A stretch of DNA of 64,000 nucleotides from Paraburkholderia adhaesiva. GTDB taxonomy: Bacteria; Pseudomonadota; Gammaproteobacteria; Burkholderiales; Burkholderiaceae. A model generated the notes under the pieces. That model was not told where the DNA came from, made no database searches, and was given only the letters and a program-made list of their open reading frames with translations. The stretch spans positions 1,364,001 through 1,428,000 of the forward strand of contig NZ_JAJEJQ010000002.1 in assembly GCF_021390575.1 (NCBI RefSeq), given 5' to 3'. Shown here in pieces: positions 25,180-34,046 of the stretch (its first letter is position 1; each line of letters starts with the position of its first letter). Both the position numbers and the translations under genes were made by a program.

Positions 25180-26304
25180 TCAGCCCGCTGCCACTGCCTG
25201 CTGCTCTTCGTGCACAAATGCGATGGCCCTACCCTCCGAATCGAACAGCGTGACAGCCGGGATCGCGAACGAAAGTCCAATCTGCGATCCAACATCCAGA
25301 TTCGGCGCACGACCGTCGACTCGCACCGCAACCGTTCTGGTCGAATCGGGCAAGCGGGCGTGCAGAATCGACACATCGCCGAGATGCTCGATCAGGTCCA
25401 CGGTCGCGCCGATGCCCTGCCCCGGCGGCGTGATCGTGATGTGCTCGGGGCGCACACCGAGGGTCAATTCGGTTCCGATGCTGCCCCCGGCCCGTCCCCA
25501 CAGCGAGACGAACTTGCGGCATTCAGCCAGTTCGATGACGGTCTGCGTATCGCTTTGAGAAACCAGACGCGCCGGCAGCAGATTCATCTTCGGCGAGCCC
25601 AGAAAGCCGCCAACGAAGAGGTTCGCGGGCTTGGCGTAAAGATCGAGTGGCGCACCGATCTGCTCGATGCTGCCCTTGTTGAAGACGACGATCTTCTGTC
25701 CAAGCGTCATCGCTTCGACCTGGTCGTGCGTCACGTAGATCATCGTCGTGCCGAGTTCGCGATGCAGCTTCGCCAGTTCGATCCGCGTCTGCACACGCAG
25801 CGAGGCGTCAAGGTTCGACAGCGGTTCGTCGAACAGGAAGATGCGCGGCTTGCGCACGATGGCACGGCCGATCGCCACGCGTTGCCGCTGTCCGCCCGAG
25901 AGAGCCTTCGGCTTGCGATCGAGCAGATGCGTGATCTGCAGAATTTCGGCCGCGCGTCCAACCGCCTGCTTGATCTCGGCTTTTCCCGTTCCGGACAGCT
26001 TCAGCGAAAAACCCATGTTTTCCGCAACGGTCATGTGTGGATACAGCGCGTAGTTCTGGAACACCATGGAGATGCCCCGATCTCGCGGCTGGAGATCGTT
26101 GACCCGCACACCATCGATGAGGATGTCGCCCGCACTTGCCGATTCGAGCCCCGCGATCATCCGCAGCATGGTCGATTTCCCGCATCCCGATGGGCCCACG
26201 AACGCCGTGAACTGACCATCCGGCACATGCAGATCGATGCCGTGGATCACCCGCGGTCCCTCTCCATATGTCTTTTCGACATTGCGCAATACAAGCTCGC
26301 CCAT
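25180..26304 (-). CDS. Sugar ABC transporter ATP-binding protein (MalK/UgpC-like)
   Basis: This 374-residue ATPase carries Walker A (GPSGCGKST), the signature LSGGQRQRVAIGRAI, Walker B with the catalytic Glu (IFLFDEPLSNLDASLR) and the switch His in YVTHDQVEAMTL. The C-terminal regulatory OB-like domain (TOBE type) spans about residues 240-370 and is typical of the CUT1 family. It powers the two permeases in this operon at the inner membrane. It is the last gene, after the beta-glucosidase, separated by 129 bases. Confidence 0.95.
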   Translation of the reverse strand: MGELVLRNVEKTYGEGPRVIHGIDLHVPDGQFTAFVGPSGCGKSTMLRMIAGLESASAGDILIDGVRVNDLQPRDRGISMVFQNYALYPHMTVAENMGFSLKLSGTGKAEIKQAVGRAAEILQITHLLDRKPKALSGGQRQRVAIGRAIVRKPRIFLFDEPLSNLDASLRVQTRIELAKLHRELGTTMIYVTHDQVEAMTLGQKIVVFNKGSIEQIGAPLDLYAKPANLFVGGFLGSPKMNLLPARLVSQSDTQTVIELAECRKFVSLWGRAGGSIGTELTLGVRPEHITITPPGQGIGATVDLIEHLGDVSILHARLPDSTRTVAVRVDGRAPNLDVGSQIGLSFAIPAVTLFDSEGRAIAFVHEEQQAVAAG

Positions 26305-26433
26305 CTCTGTCTTCTCCTCATGTTCCTCTGCTGCAGCCCGCTAGACTTTCTTTGCCGTTCCCGGTACGGGCTGCCGCCACGGCCATCTTCAGTGGCACCG
26401 GCCAGACGCCTGCGCGTCGGGCCGGCGCTCAGG

Positions 26434-27777
26434 TCACGCCTGTACTGCGTTTGCTTGAGCCACGTGCTTCGCGATAACGTCCCTGTACCACAGAGCGCTG
26501 TCTTTCGGCGTACGTTGCTGGGTCGCGTAGTCCACGTACACCATGCCGAAACGCTTGTCGTATCCCGACGCCCATTCGAAGTTGTCCATCAGACTCCAGG
26601 CGAAATATCCGGCGACGTCGACGCCCTGACTAGCGGCATCCGCGAGCGCGGCGAGATGGCGGTCATAGAAGTCGATGCGATCGTTGTCGCGCACGCGTCC
26701 GTTCTCCAGGACATCCTTCGCGGCACAGCCGTTTTCCGTAATGAAAACCGGCGGCAGCTTGTAGTCCGCATTCAGTCGGGTCAGCAATTCAGTCAGACCC
26801 TGCGGATAGATTTCCCAGTCCATGTCCGTGAAGCCGAGTTCGCCCGGCGGCCGCTTTTCGCCCGAAGCGCTGGCGAAAATACGGGTGTAGTAGTTGATCC
26901 CGAGGAAATCCATCGGCGTGCCGATGATGTCGAAGTCACCGTCGCGAATCACGCCTTGCGGACCATTCTCCCCATACCACTTCAAGGCTTCTGCCGGATA
27001 TTCGCCCTTGAAGATCGGATCCATGTACCAGCTCACGAACTTCGAGTACTCGAGCGACGCGGCGGCCTGATCTTCCGGCGAATCCGTCGCACCGTGCGCG
27101 GGCGACTGGTTGAGGACGATACCAAGCGGTGCCTTCAGGCCATCGGCGCGCAACGCCTGCAACGCGAGACCGTGAGAAAGCAGCAGGTGGTGCGCGACAT
27201 TCGCCGCTTTCTTCAGGTTTGCATTGCCGGGGGCGAAATAGCCCGTGGCATTACCAAGCCACGCGGTACACCACGGTTCATTGTGCGTGGCAATCGAAGC
27301 GACCCGATCGCCCAGCACGCTGCCGATCTTGCGTGCGTAATCCGCGAAACGGTACGCCGTGTCGCGATTTTCCCAACCTTGCTGGGTCTCCTGCAACGCA
27401 AGCGGGAGATCCCAGTGATACAACGTCGCGAACGGCTGCATGCCGCGCTCGAGCAATCCGTCGACGAGGCGCTCGTAGAACGCGAGCCCCTTCTCGTTGA
27501 ACGCGCCCTTGCCGTCCGGTTGAACACGCGGCCAGGCGATCGAGAAGCGGTAGGCCTTGATGCCCAGCTCCGCCATCATGTCGAGATCCTGTTCGAGCCG
27601 ATGATAGTGGTCACAGGCCACGTCACCGTTTTCGCCGTTCACCACCTTGCCGGGAACCTTGCAGAAAGCATCCCAGATCGAGGGGCCACGACCGTCGTCG
27701 CTGGCTGCGCCTTCGATCTGATAAGAGCTCGTGGCAACGCCCCAAACGAAGTCATCACTGAATTTGTAGCTTTTCAT
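26434..27777 (-). CDS. GH1-family beta-glucosidase
   Basis: This 447-residue (beta/alpha)8-barrel glycosidase has the acid/base Glu167 in ATHNEPWCTAW and the nucleophile Glu348 in VFITENG, plus the N-terminal family signature FVWGVATSSYQIEG. GH1 enzymes with this layout hydrolyse cellobiose and other beta-glucosides by a retaining mechanism. No signal peptide is present, so it acts on imported sugar in the cytoplasm. Its place inside the transporter operon supports this. The start at 27777 (MKSYKFSDDFVWG) matches the usual GH1 start; the ribosome-binding site is weak. Confidence 0.95.
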   Translation of the reverse strand: MKSYKFSDDFVWGVATSSYQIEGAASDDGRGPSIWDAFCKVPGKVVNGENGDVACDHYHRLEQDLDMMAELGIKAYRFSIAWPRVQPDGKGAFNEKGLAFYERLVDGLLERGMQPFATLYHWDLPLALQETQQGWENRDTAYRFADYARKIGSVLGDRVASIATHNEPWCTAWLGNATGYFAPGNANLKKAANVAHHLLLSHGLALQALRADGLKAPLGIVLNQSPAHGATDSPEDQAAASLEYSKFVSWYMDPIFKGEYPAEALKWYGENGPQGVIRDGDFDIIGTPMDFLGINYYTRIFASASGEKRPPGELGFTDMDWEIYPQGLTELLTRLNADYKLPPVFITENGCAAKDVLENGRVRDNDRIDFYDRHLAALADAASQGVDVAGYFAWSLMDNFEWASGYDKRFGMVYVDYATQQRTPKDSALWYRDVIAKHVAQANAVQA

Positions 27778-27840
27778 TAAATTCGTAGTCCAAAGTTGTC
27801 TAACTATATGGGCAATCTGAATGAATTCAGGCACGCGGTG

Positions 27841-28671
27841 TCAGGCCTTCACGGCACCCGCCGTCATCCCGTCGATCAAGCGGCGCGAGGTGAAAGCGAA
27901 CAGGATCAGCAGCGGCAAAACTGCGATCGCTGAACCGGCCATCACCGCACCCCAGTCGGAGTTGGTTGGACTCTGGAGAATCCGCAAAGCGAGCGGCAAG
28001 GTGTACATCGACGGCGAACGCAGCACCACGAGCGCGGAGAGGAAGTTATTCCACGCCTGAATGAAGCTGATCAGCCCCAGCGTTCCCAGCGCCGGCCCAA
28101 GCAGCGGCAGCACGACGGTCCAGTAGATACGCAACTCGCTGCAACCATCGATACGCGCTGCCTCGACAAGCTCGGACGGAATCGCACTGGAGATGTACTG
28201 ACGCATCAGGAAGACACCGAGCGCGGCCGCAGCGCCTGGCACATACAGTGCGCGTGGCTGGTTGATCCAGCCGAGCAGGTCCATGGTCATGAACGTCGGA
28301 ATCATGCTGAGAAACGGTGGCACGAGCATGCCCGTGAGTGCCACGGCAAACAGCGTCTTCTTGAAGCGGAATTCGTACATGGCAAACGCATAGCCAGCCA
28401 TGGACGTCACCAGCAAGGTCAGCAGCGTCTGCAGCACCGACGTATACAAGCTCCAGCCCAGATTGCGCCAGAAGGGAATATGACGCATCAGCGACGCCAT
28501 ATTGTCCAGGAACGCGTTGCCAAACCAGAGCGGCGGCGGCATCGAGAAAATCTCGGAGCTGCTGTGCGTGGCGAACACGAACATGAAGTAGAACGGCGAG
28601 AACATCAGTACGGCGCCTGCCAACACAACGGCATAGCCGACAAAACGCGCCCGGTTGCGTGGTTGTTTCAT
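27841..28671 (-). CDS. Sugar ABC transporter permease (MalG-like)
   Basis: This 276-residue inner-membrane protein has six predicted helices and the EAA loop ELVEAARIDGCSELRIYWTVVLPLLGPALG, which docks onto the ATPase. It belongs to the CUT1 family that carries oligosaccharides. Its start overlaps the stop of the upstream permease (TAATG), so the pair is translationally coupled. Confidence 0.94.
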   Translation of the reverse strand: MKQPRNRARFVGYAVVLAGAVLMFSPFYFMFVFATHSSSEIFSMPPPLWFGNAFLDNMASLMRHIPFWRNLGWSLYTSVLQTLLTLLVTSMAGYAFAMYEFRFKKTLFAVALTGMLVPPFLSMIPTFMTMDLLGWINQPRALYVPGAAAALGVFLMRQYISSAIPSELVEAARIDGCSELRIYWTVVLPLLGPALGTLGLISFIQAWNNFLSALVVLRSPSMYTLPLALRILQSPTNSDWGAVMAGSAIAVLPLLILFAFTSRRLIDGMTAGAVKA

Positions 28672-29687
28672 TATTTCCCGGCCTCCTTCATGCCGCCGCG
28701 ATTGAAGATACGCGTGTTGATCCACATGAGCCCGGTGATAGCGATAAACAACAGCCATGCGATCGAACTCGCGGTGCCGAAGTCGCCATCGTGGAAGGCC
28801 GTGCGATACATGTAGACCGCCGTGGTCAACCCGGATTGACCGGTGCCCATGCCATCGTTTGGCAGCAGGATGAACGGCTCTTCGAACAATTGCAGCCCGC
28901 CGATGATCGACAGCGTGACTGCAAGGAAAATCATCGGTTTGAGCAGCGGCAGGATCACGAGCCTGAATTGCTGCCAGCCGTTCGCACCATCGATCTTCGC
29001 GGCTTCGTAGAGCTCGCCCGGAATCGTCTGGAGCGCGGACAGATAGAGCACCGTGTTCCAGCCGACATAGCGCCAGAAGATCACGATCGAAACTGCGGGC
29101 TTCACATTCGCCGCGTTATAAAGCCATTCGATGTGATGCTCGGGCACGATCCAGTGCATGCCCGGCAGCTTCCCGATTTCGGCAATCGCAAGGTTGATCA
29201 TGCCGAAGTCGGTCGAGTACAGCGACGAGAAAATCAGCGCAATCGCCACGCTCGACGTGATGAACGGCAGAAAATACAGGCCAACGACCAGATTGCGCCA
29301 GCGGCGAAAACAGGTTTGCAGAAAGAACGCCAGCGGCAGTGCGATCAGATGCTGCGGCAAGCCCGACGTGATCGCCATGAACGCCGTGTTGTACAGCGAC
29401 TTCCAGAACCAGTGGTCGGTCAGCGTGAAAGCGAAATTCGACAGGCCCACCCACTTCATGCCGGCGAGTCCCGACGTCGCGTCCCAACTCTGGAACGACA
29501 GGAACAGTGAAAACAGCAGCGGAAATGCGATAAACGTCGCAAACAGCAGAAAGAACGGCGCGAGAAAGAAATATGGCGCGACTTTCTGCGGGTCAGCAAA
29601 CAGGCGGCGGCGGCCGGCGACCGGCAATTGAAGCGCCTCGCGGGGCTGCAGCACGTTTGCTTCGGGTTCGGACATTAAGTCACTCAT
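28671..29687 (-). CDS. Sugar ABC transporter permease (MalF-like)
   Basis: This 338-residue inner-membrane protein begins with a soluble tail and then helices (VAPYFFLAPFFLLFATFIAFPLLFSLFLSF). The EAA loop GELYEAAKIDGANGWQQFRLVILPLLKP is typical of MalF-type subunits. With the MalG-like subunit it forms the CUT1 channel. A stem-loop lies between it and the binding-protein gene. Confidence 0.94.
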   Translation of the reverse strand: MSDLMSEPEANVLQPREALQLPVAGRRRLFADPQKVAPYFFLAPFFLLFATFIAFPLLFSLFLSFQSWDATSGLAGMKWVGLSNFAFTLTDHWFWKSLYNTAFMAITSGLPQHLIALPLAFFLQTCFRRWRNLVVGLYFLPFITSSVAIALIFSSLYSTDFGMINLAIAEIGKLPGMHWIVPEHHIEWLYNAANVKPAVSIVIFWRYVGWNTVLYLSALQTIPGELYEAAKIDGANGWQQFRLVILPLLKPMIFLAVTLSIIGGLQLFEEPFILLPNDGMGTGQSGLTTAVYMYRTAFHDGDFGTASSIAWLLFIAITGLMWINTRIFNRGGMKEAGK

Positions 29688-29707
29688 TTACGACTCCAAC
29701 CTGACTG

Positions 29708-29736
29708 GCGCGGCCGGCTCGATACGCCGGCCGCGC
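29708..29736 (-). other. Intercistronic stem-loop after the binding-protein gene
   Basis: A perfect 11-bp GC stem (GCGCGGCCGGC, 7-base loop TCGATAC, GCCGGCCGCGC) has no T run behind it. Such hairpins protect the binding-protein mRNA from 3' decay and so raise its level over the permeases. It lies 41 bases past the binding-protein stop. Confidence 0.6.
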
Positions 29737-29776
29737 GAGTTTCCCATCGGAAAATGCACTTAGTGCGCGGCTATTT

Positions 29777-31024
29777 TCAACGGCGGACGCGGTGCGCGAT
29801 CTCGTCCTGGGCTTCCTGCAACGCGGTGTGGATGTCCTCGTTGTTGTCGACCACCTTGTCGAGCGCCGAGTGGACTGCTTCTTCCGCCACCTGGTCATAC
29901 TTGCTGCGCTGGATCGACGGGATGTGCGAAGCGGCATCGCGCCAGATCACGCGAGCCTTTTCGCCACCGAGGAACGCCACGGGCTGCGCGAAGAAGTCGG
30001 ACTTCTGCGCGGACAGGAGCGCCGGGAAGGCATCGATCGACTGGAACGAGTCGAGCTGGATGTCTTGACGGGTCGTCAGGAACTTGATGAATTCCCACGA
30101 CAGCGCCTTCTGCGAAGCCTTCGCCGGGATCGAGTAGAACGTGCCGCCGAACGAAGCGTAAGCGCCGTTAGGCAGATTGGTCGCGCGCCACAGTCCCTTC
30201 GTGTCCGGTGCGAGCCAGCTCGACAGGTGGCCGCCGAGCCATGCGCCCATCATCTGGGTCGAAATGCTGCCGCGCTTGAAGCCCTCTGCCCATTCGTTCG
30301 ACCACGGCGTGATCTTCGCGTCGAGGCCGAGTTCGCGCGTCTTCTTCGCAAGCTCAAAGGCTTTGATGAAGCGCGGCGACGTGACCACCGGATTGCCCTT
30401 CTTGTCGAAGTACACGCCATCGCCTTCCTTGAGGTCGGCACGGATGTAGATGTCTTCGATGTCGCGCGCCGAAGCCAGCAGATACGCGCCCGTGGCCTTC
30501 TTGATCTTCTGGCCAGCTGCCAGATATGAATCCCAGGAACGCGTCAGATCGGCCTCGGTCACGCCGGCCTTGTCGAGAATGTCCTTGCGATAGAACAGCG
30601 TGCCCGGACCAATGTCAGCCGGCATACCGACGATCGTGCCGTCTTCCGTCGTCGCCTGCGCGAACGTGTAGTGGATGAACTGATCCTTGTACTGGCCCGC
30701 GTTATAGGGCGCCTTCGCAAGATTCTCAAGACCACCGCCAGCGGCAAAGCGGCCAATGAAACCCACTTCGACGGCCATCACGTCCGGCAAATCGGAACCG
30801 GTCGCGAGCGCGGTCGTCATGGCGTTGTGGTGGTCGCCGATCGCGAGCGCCGACACCTGGACGTCGACGTCCGGATGAAGCTTCTTCCACGCAGGCAGCG
30901 CATCCTTGATTTCCTGGTCGAGCTTCGGGAAGACCGCAACCTTCAAGGTCGTGTTGGCGTAGGCGTTCGCCGCAGCAAATCCAAGCAATGCAGCGGTAGC
31001 AAGCACCGAAAAGCGATATTTCAT
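29777..31024 (-). CDS. Sugar ABC transporter substrate-binding protein
   Basis: This 415-residue CUT1-type binding protein has a signal peptide (cleaved after AYA) and the family segments ALPAWKKLHPDVDVQVSALA, PDVMAVEVGFIGRF and GTFYSIPAKASQKALSWEFIKFLT. It captures the sugar in the periplasm for the two permeases downstream. The beta-glucosidase in the operon suggests a beta-glucoside or cello-oligosaccharide. Two LacI-type operators lie just upstream. Confidence 0.94.
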   Translation of the reverse strand: MKYRFSVLATAALLGFAAANAYANTTLKVAVFPKLDQEIKDALPAWKKLHPDVDVQVSALAIGDHHNAMTTALATGSDLPDVMAVEVGFIGRFAAGGGLENLAKAPYNAGQYKDQFIHYTFAQATTEDGTIVGMPADIGPGTLFYRKDILDKAGVTEADLTRSWDSYLAAGQKIKKATGAYLLASARDIEDIYIRADLKEGDGVYFDKKGNPVVTSPRFIKAFELAKKTRELGLDAKITPWSNEWAEGFKRGSISTQMMGAWLGGHLSSWLAPDTKGLWRATNLPNGAYASFGGTFYSIPAKASQKALSWEFIKFLTTRQDIQLDSFQSIDAFPALLSAQKSDFFAQPVAFLGGEKARVIWRDAASHIPSIQRSKYDQVAEEAVHSALDKVVDNNEDIHTALQEAQDEIAHRVRR

Positions 31025-31072
31025 TGACTGTCTCCTGTCGTTGACGAGTTGCTTCTTCTTGGTACAGCTTTT

Positions 31073-31088
31073 ATGAAAGCGCTTTCAT
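31073..31088. promoter_or_regulatory. LacI-family operator 1
   Basis: ATGAAAGCGCTTTCAT is a perfect 16-bp palindrome with the central CG of LacI-type sites, 49-64 bases upstream of the binding-protein start. It matches the sites at 31108 and 32239. Confidence 0.85.
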
Positions 31089-31107
31089 AACAATCACATG
31101 AAAGATT

Positions 31108-31121
31108 TGAAAGCGCTTTCA
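31108..31121. promoter_or_regulatory. LacI-family operator 2
   Basis: TGAAAGCGCTTTCA repeats operator 1, with centres 34 bp apart. The pair flanks the likely core promoter of the sugar operon. Confidence 0.85.
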
Positions 31122-31165
31122 CGACTGGGCGGCTATCGCCCGCGGCGGACTGAACCACCGCAAAA

Positions 31166-32218
31166 TTAACCTGATGATGCTGCTCTGGATTCAGCTGAAC
31201 GCGGTGCGCAAGTGGTTTCGCGCACGATCAAACTCAACGGCGCCGGAGTCGAGATAACGGGCTCCTTGCGGATCAGCGCCACGATCGCATCGGCAGCCTG
31301 GCGGCCGAGTTCATAGATCGGCTGACGCACCGTGGTGAGCGGCGGCGTGGTGTACAGCGAAGTCGGCACATCGTCGAACCCGACTAGCGAAACGTCTTCC
31401 GGCACGCGCAGGCCGCGTCGATAGAGCACGAGACGTGCGCCGTAAGCGGTCTGGTCGTTCGCGCAGAATACGGCGGTAAAGCCGACTCCACGCTCGATCA
31501 GGCGCTCCATGGCCGCTACGCCGCCGGTTTCGACAAAGTCGCCCTGCTCGACACGAATTGCGTCGAAGGGAATACCGGCCTCCTCGAGTGCCATGCGATA
31601 ACCGACCAGGCGTTCAAGCGCGTCAGTGTGGTTTGCGGGGCCTGCAATAAAAGCAATTTTGCGGTGACCTTGCGCGATCAGATGCCTGGTTGCATCGAAC
31701 GCGCCCTGCACGTTGTCGATAGGAAAACCCGCCAGCGACGGCCCTGCCTCGAGCGAGCGCCCCAGCACAACAATGGGCGTTTGCCGCGAGAATTCCTCTA
31801 GGCGGCTCTCATCAAGCTGACCATGCAGGATGATGATGCCGTCGACACGGCGCGCGATGAACTGCTCGACGCGCGTGCGCTCCTCCTCCACATTCCAGCG
31901 GCTGCTGACGAAAACGGGCGTGAGCCCTGGTTCGTACAGCGCCTCTTCAATGCCGCGCAGCCACTCTGCGTAAAACGGGCTCGCGACGGTTTGCGTCAGC
32001 ACGCCAATGGTGTCGGTCCGGCCGCTGGCGAGACTGCGCGCCAGCACGTTCGGGCGATACCGGAACTGGGCAATCGCCTGCTCGACAGCCTGCCGTTTCT
32101 CAGACGAAACACGCACCGTGCCATTGAGGATCCGCGACACCGTGCTCGGAGAAACGCCGGCAGCGCGCGCGATCTCTTCGAGCGTGACGTTGGGCGGAGT
32201 GGGGTCGTCGGATAACAT
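31166..32218 (-). CDS. LacI-family transcriptional repressor of the beta-glucoside operon
   Basis: This 350-residue regulator has the LacI HTH and hinge at its N-terminus (VTLEEIARAAGVSPSTVSRILNG...YRPNVLARSLASGRTDTIGV) and a periplasmic-binding-protein-like effector domain. It sits directly upstream of the sugar operon on the same strand. Three copies of TGAAAGCGCTTTCA occur at this locus, two before the binding-protein gene and one before this gene, so it should repress both and respond to the imported sugar or a product. The start at 32218 gives MLSDDPTPPNVTLEEIA, the normal LacI layout. Confidence 0.93.
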   Translation of the reverse strand: MLSDDPTPPNVTLEEIARAAGVSPSTVSRILNGTVRVSSEKRQAVEQAIAQFRYRPNVLARSLASGRTDTIGVLTQTVASPFYAEWLRGIEEALYEPGLTPVFVSSRWNVEEERTRVEQFIARRVDGIIILHGQLDESRLEEFSRQTPIVVLGRSLEAGPSLAGFPIDNVQGAFDATRHLIAQGHRKIAFIAGPANHTDALERLVGYRMALEEAGIPFDAIRVEQGDFVETGGVAAMERLIERGVGFTAVFCANDQTAYGARLVLYRRGLRVPEDVSLVGFDDVPTSLYTTPPLTTVRQPIYELGRQAADAIVALIRKEPVISTPAPLSLIVRETTCAPRSAESRAASSG

Positions 32219-32238
32219 GGAACGGAGAATACTCGGCG

Positions 32239-32252
32239 TGAAAGCGCTTTCA
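32239..32252. promoter_or_regulatory. LacI-family operator 3 (autoregulatory)
   Basis: TGAAAGCGCTTTCA lies 21-34 bases upstream of the repressor's start codon, where binding would block its own transcription. Confidence 0.8.
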
Positions 32253-32467
32253 AACGAGGGAAAACCCTTGAATTCGAAAAATTTTGTGACCGGTAACACG
32301 ACGCCCCGTTCCGAGCCGGCGCGTCGGTTCGGGCCCTTTCTGTGCCGTGAAAAGACATCGTGCGCGCGGGAAGCGCCCGGGCGCTGCGGCCAGACTGCGG
32401 CTTTGCGCCGCGTGCAGCCCCATGCAACCCGGTGCGCGCACCGAAGGCTGCATCTCGCGTGCCGTTA

Positions 32468-33358
32468 TCAGGCCGCTGCGGGCAATGCCACAGGCAACTG
32501 GCTCTGCAGATACGCTTCGAACTCGTCCCTCACCTCGGGGTGACGCAGCGCGAATTCCACCGTCGCCTTCAGGTAACCGAGCTTGCTGCCACAGTCAAAG
32601 CGCGTGCCAGTGTAGCGATAGGCCAGCACCTGCTCATCGGTGAGCAGCGACTGCAGTGCATCGGTCAGCTGCAATTCGCCGCCCGAACCCGGCTTGAGCG
32701 CGCGCAGATGATCGAAGATCGTGGGCATCAGCACGTAACGCCCCACCACGCCGAGATTCGACGGCGCCGCCTCGGGCGCGGGCTTCTCCACGATGCCCGA
32801 GAGCTTGAATACGTCCTCCTCCCATTCGCGGCCATCGACCACGCCATACGAGGCACTGTCCGCGCGCTCGATCGTTTCCACGCCCACCACGGAGCTGTGA
32901 TAGTGGTTGAACGTATTCACGAGCTGCTTCATGACCGGCGTCGGACTGTACAGCAGATCGTCTGCGAGGATCACGGCGAACGGACTTTCGCCCACCAGTT
33001 TTTCCGCACACAGCACCGCGTGTCCAAGGCCCAGCGCCTCTGCCTGGCGAACGTAAAAGCAGTCCACGTTGGATGGTTTGATGCTGCGAACGAGATCGAG
33101 CAACTTGTCCTTGCGGCGCGCTTCGAGTTCGGCCTCGATCTCGTACGATTTGTCGAAATGGTCTTCAATTGCCCGCTTGCTTCGGCCGGTCACGAAAATC
33201 ATTTCCGTGATCCCCGCCGCGATCGCCTCCTCCACCGCGTACTGAATCAGCGGCTTGTCGACGATCGGCAGCATTTCCTTGGGGCTGGCCTTCGTCGCGG
33301 GCAAAAAGCGCGTTCCGAGGCCTGCAACAGGAAATACCGCTTTGGTTACTTTCAGCAT
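32468..33358 (-). CDS. bceT: UTP-glucose-1-phosphate uridylyltransferase (GalU/BceT)
   Basis: This 296-residue enzyme makes UDP-glucose from UTP and glucose-1-phosphate. It has the nucleotide-binding N-terminus AVFPVAGLGTRFLPATKASPKEMLPIVDKPLIQYAVEEA, the catalytic segments VILADDLLY and YGVVDGREWE...IVEKPAPEAAPSNLGVVGRYVL, and the C-terminal GSKLGYLKATVEFALRHPE. UDP-glucose feeds BceB and, after oxidation by BceC, provides GlcA for the polysaccharide. It marks the bce-II end of the locus. The start at 33358 has GGGA upstream. GalU is also needed elsewhere in the cell, so this could be one of two copies. Confidence 0.93.
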   Translation of the reverse strand: MLKVTKAVFPVAGLGTRFLPATKASPKEMLPIVDKPLIQYAVEEAIAAGITEMIFVTGRSKRAIEDHFDKSYEIEAELEARRKDKLLDLVRSIKPSNVDCFYVRQAEALGLGHAVLCAEKLVGESPFAVILADDLLYSPTPVMKQLVNTFNHYHSSVVGVETIERADSASYGVVDGREWEEDVFKLSGIVEKPAPEAAPSNLGVVGRYVLMPTIFDHLRALKPGSGGELQLTDALQSLLTDEQVLAYRYTGTRFDCGSKLGYLKATVEFALRHPEVRDEFEAYLQSQLPVALPAAA

Positions 33359-33483
33359 GATGTTCATTCCCAGATCGATCGTTTGAGTAACGGCCTCGCA
33401 GCAAGGCAAGCCCGGCGTCCCCGAAAACTGTAATGATGATGGCGCAACGTTTTTTGTATTGAAAAGGGTCGATTCCCGGCCTC

Positions 33484-33512
33484 GATCGGTGATAGCCAAT
33501 AGCTAACCGATC
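33484..33512. promoter_or_regulatory. Inverted repeat upstream of bceT
   Basis: GATCGGT (33484-33490) then GA, TAGC, a CAATA loop, GCTA and ACCGATC (33506-33512): 11-bp arms with a 2-base bulge. It lies about 130-150 bases upstream of bceT. It could be an operator or an RNA hairpin. Confidence 0.35.
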
Positions 33513-33688
33513 ACGAGACGCACAGGTAATTCAATTAAACGTGGACAACGCGGTCAGCGGCAATTATTTCCTTTCACCCCGTATGGACGGAATGAATTTC
33601 CTGCTTAATTGCCACATTCATTGCCGCGGTCAGATGGCGATCAGATGGAAATCGCGCGTGAATGAAGTCAAAGGTCAAGATGTTGAGT

Positions 33689-33832
33689 CTACTCGACATC
33701 ATCGACGGTCGGCAACTTGCCAGAGCGCGCACGAACACGCCGAATCGGCTCATTTCTCAGGGCCTCGCGGTACGCAGACACCGCAGCCAGTATCAACAGC
33801 ACGGCAACGCCGGCAAGCAAATGCAGATTCAT
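33689..33832 (-). CDS. Small single-pass membrane protein (47 residues)
   Basis: A short ORF with a GGAG ribosome-binding site 8 bases before its ATG encodes one hydrophobic helix (LHLLAGVAVLLILAAVSAY) and a basic, polar tail (EPIRRVRARSGKLPTVDDVE). The pattern suits a small inner-membrane protein. It lies between bceT and bceS, upstream of bceT on the same strand. No family is recognised. Confidence 0.45.
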   Translation of the reverse strand: MNLHLLAGVAVLLILAAVSAYREALRNEPIRRVRARSGKLPTVDDVE

Positions 33833-34046
33833 CGAAATCTCCAGCGACCATAGAAGCCGCATCCAAAATAGCATCACAAATTATTCAAATAAACCTGTTT
33901 TACAGAACAACCATTTATTTCCATATTTTAATTTTCCAGATCGATATTCAACATGACGACGTAGAATACATTTTGAAAATCTTTCGCATAATTTCGGCGT
34001 GCGGCATCCCTATGATCGCGAGGTATCTTGAGGAAACTGCACACCG

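Noticed and set aside
25120..27780. 886-codon plus-strand frame antisense to the ATPase and beta-glucosidase
   Set aside because: Long antisense frames are common in high-GC genes; the minus-strand genes have full family signatures.
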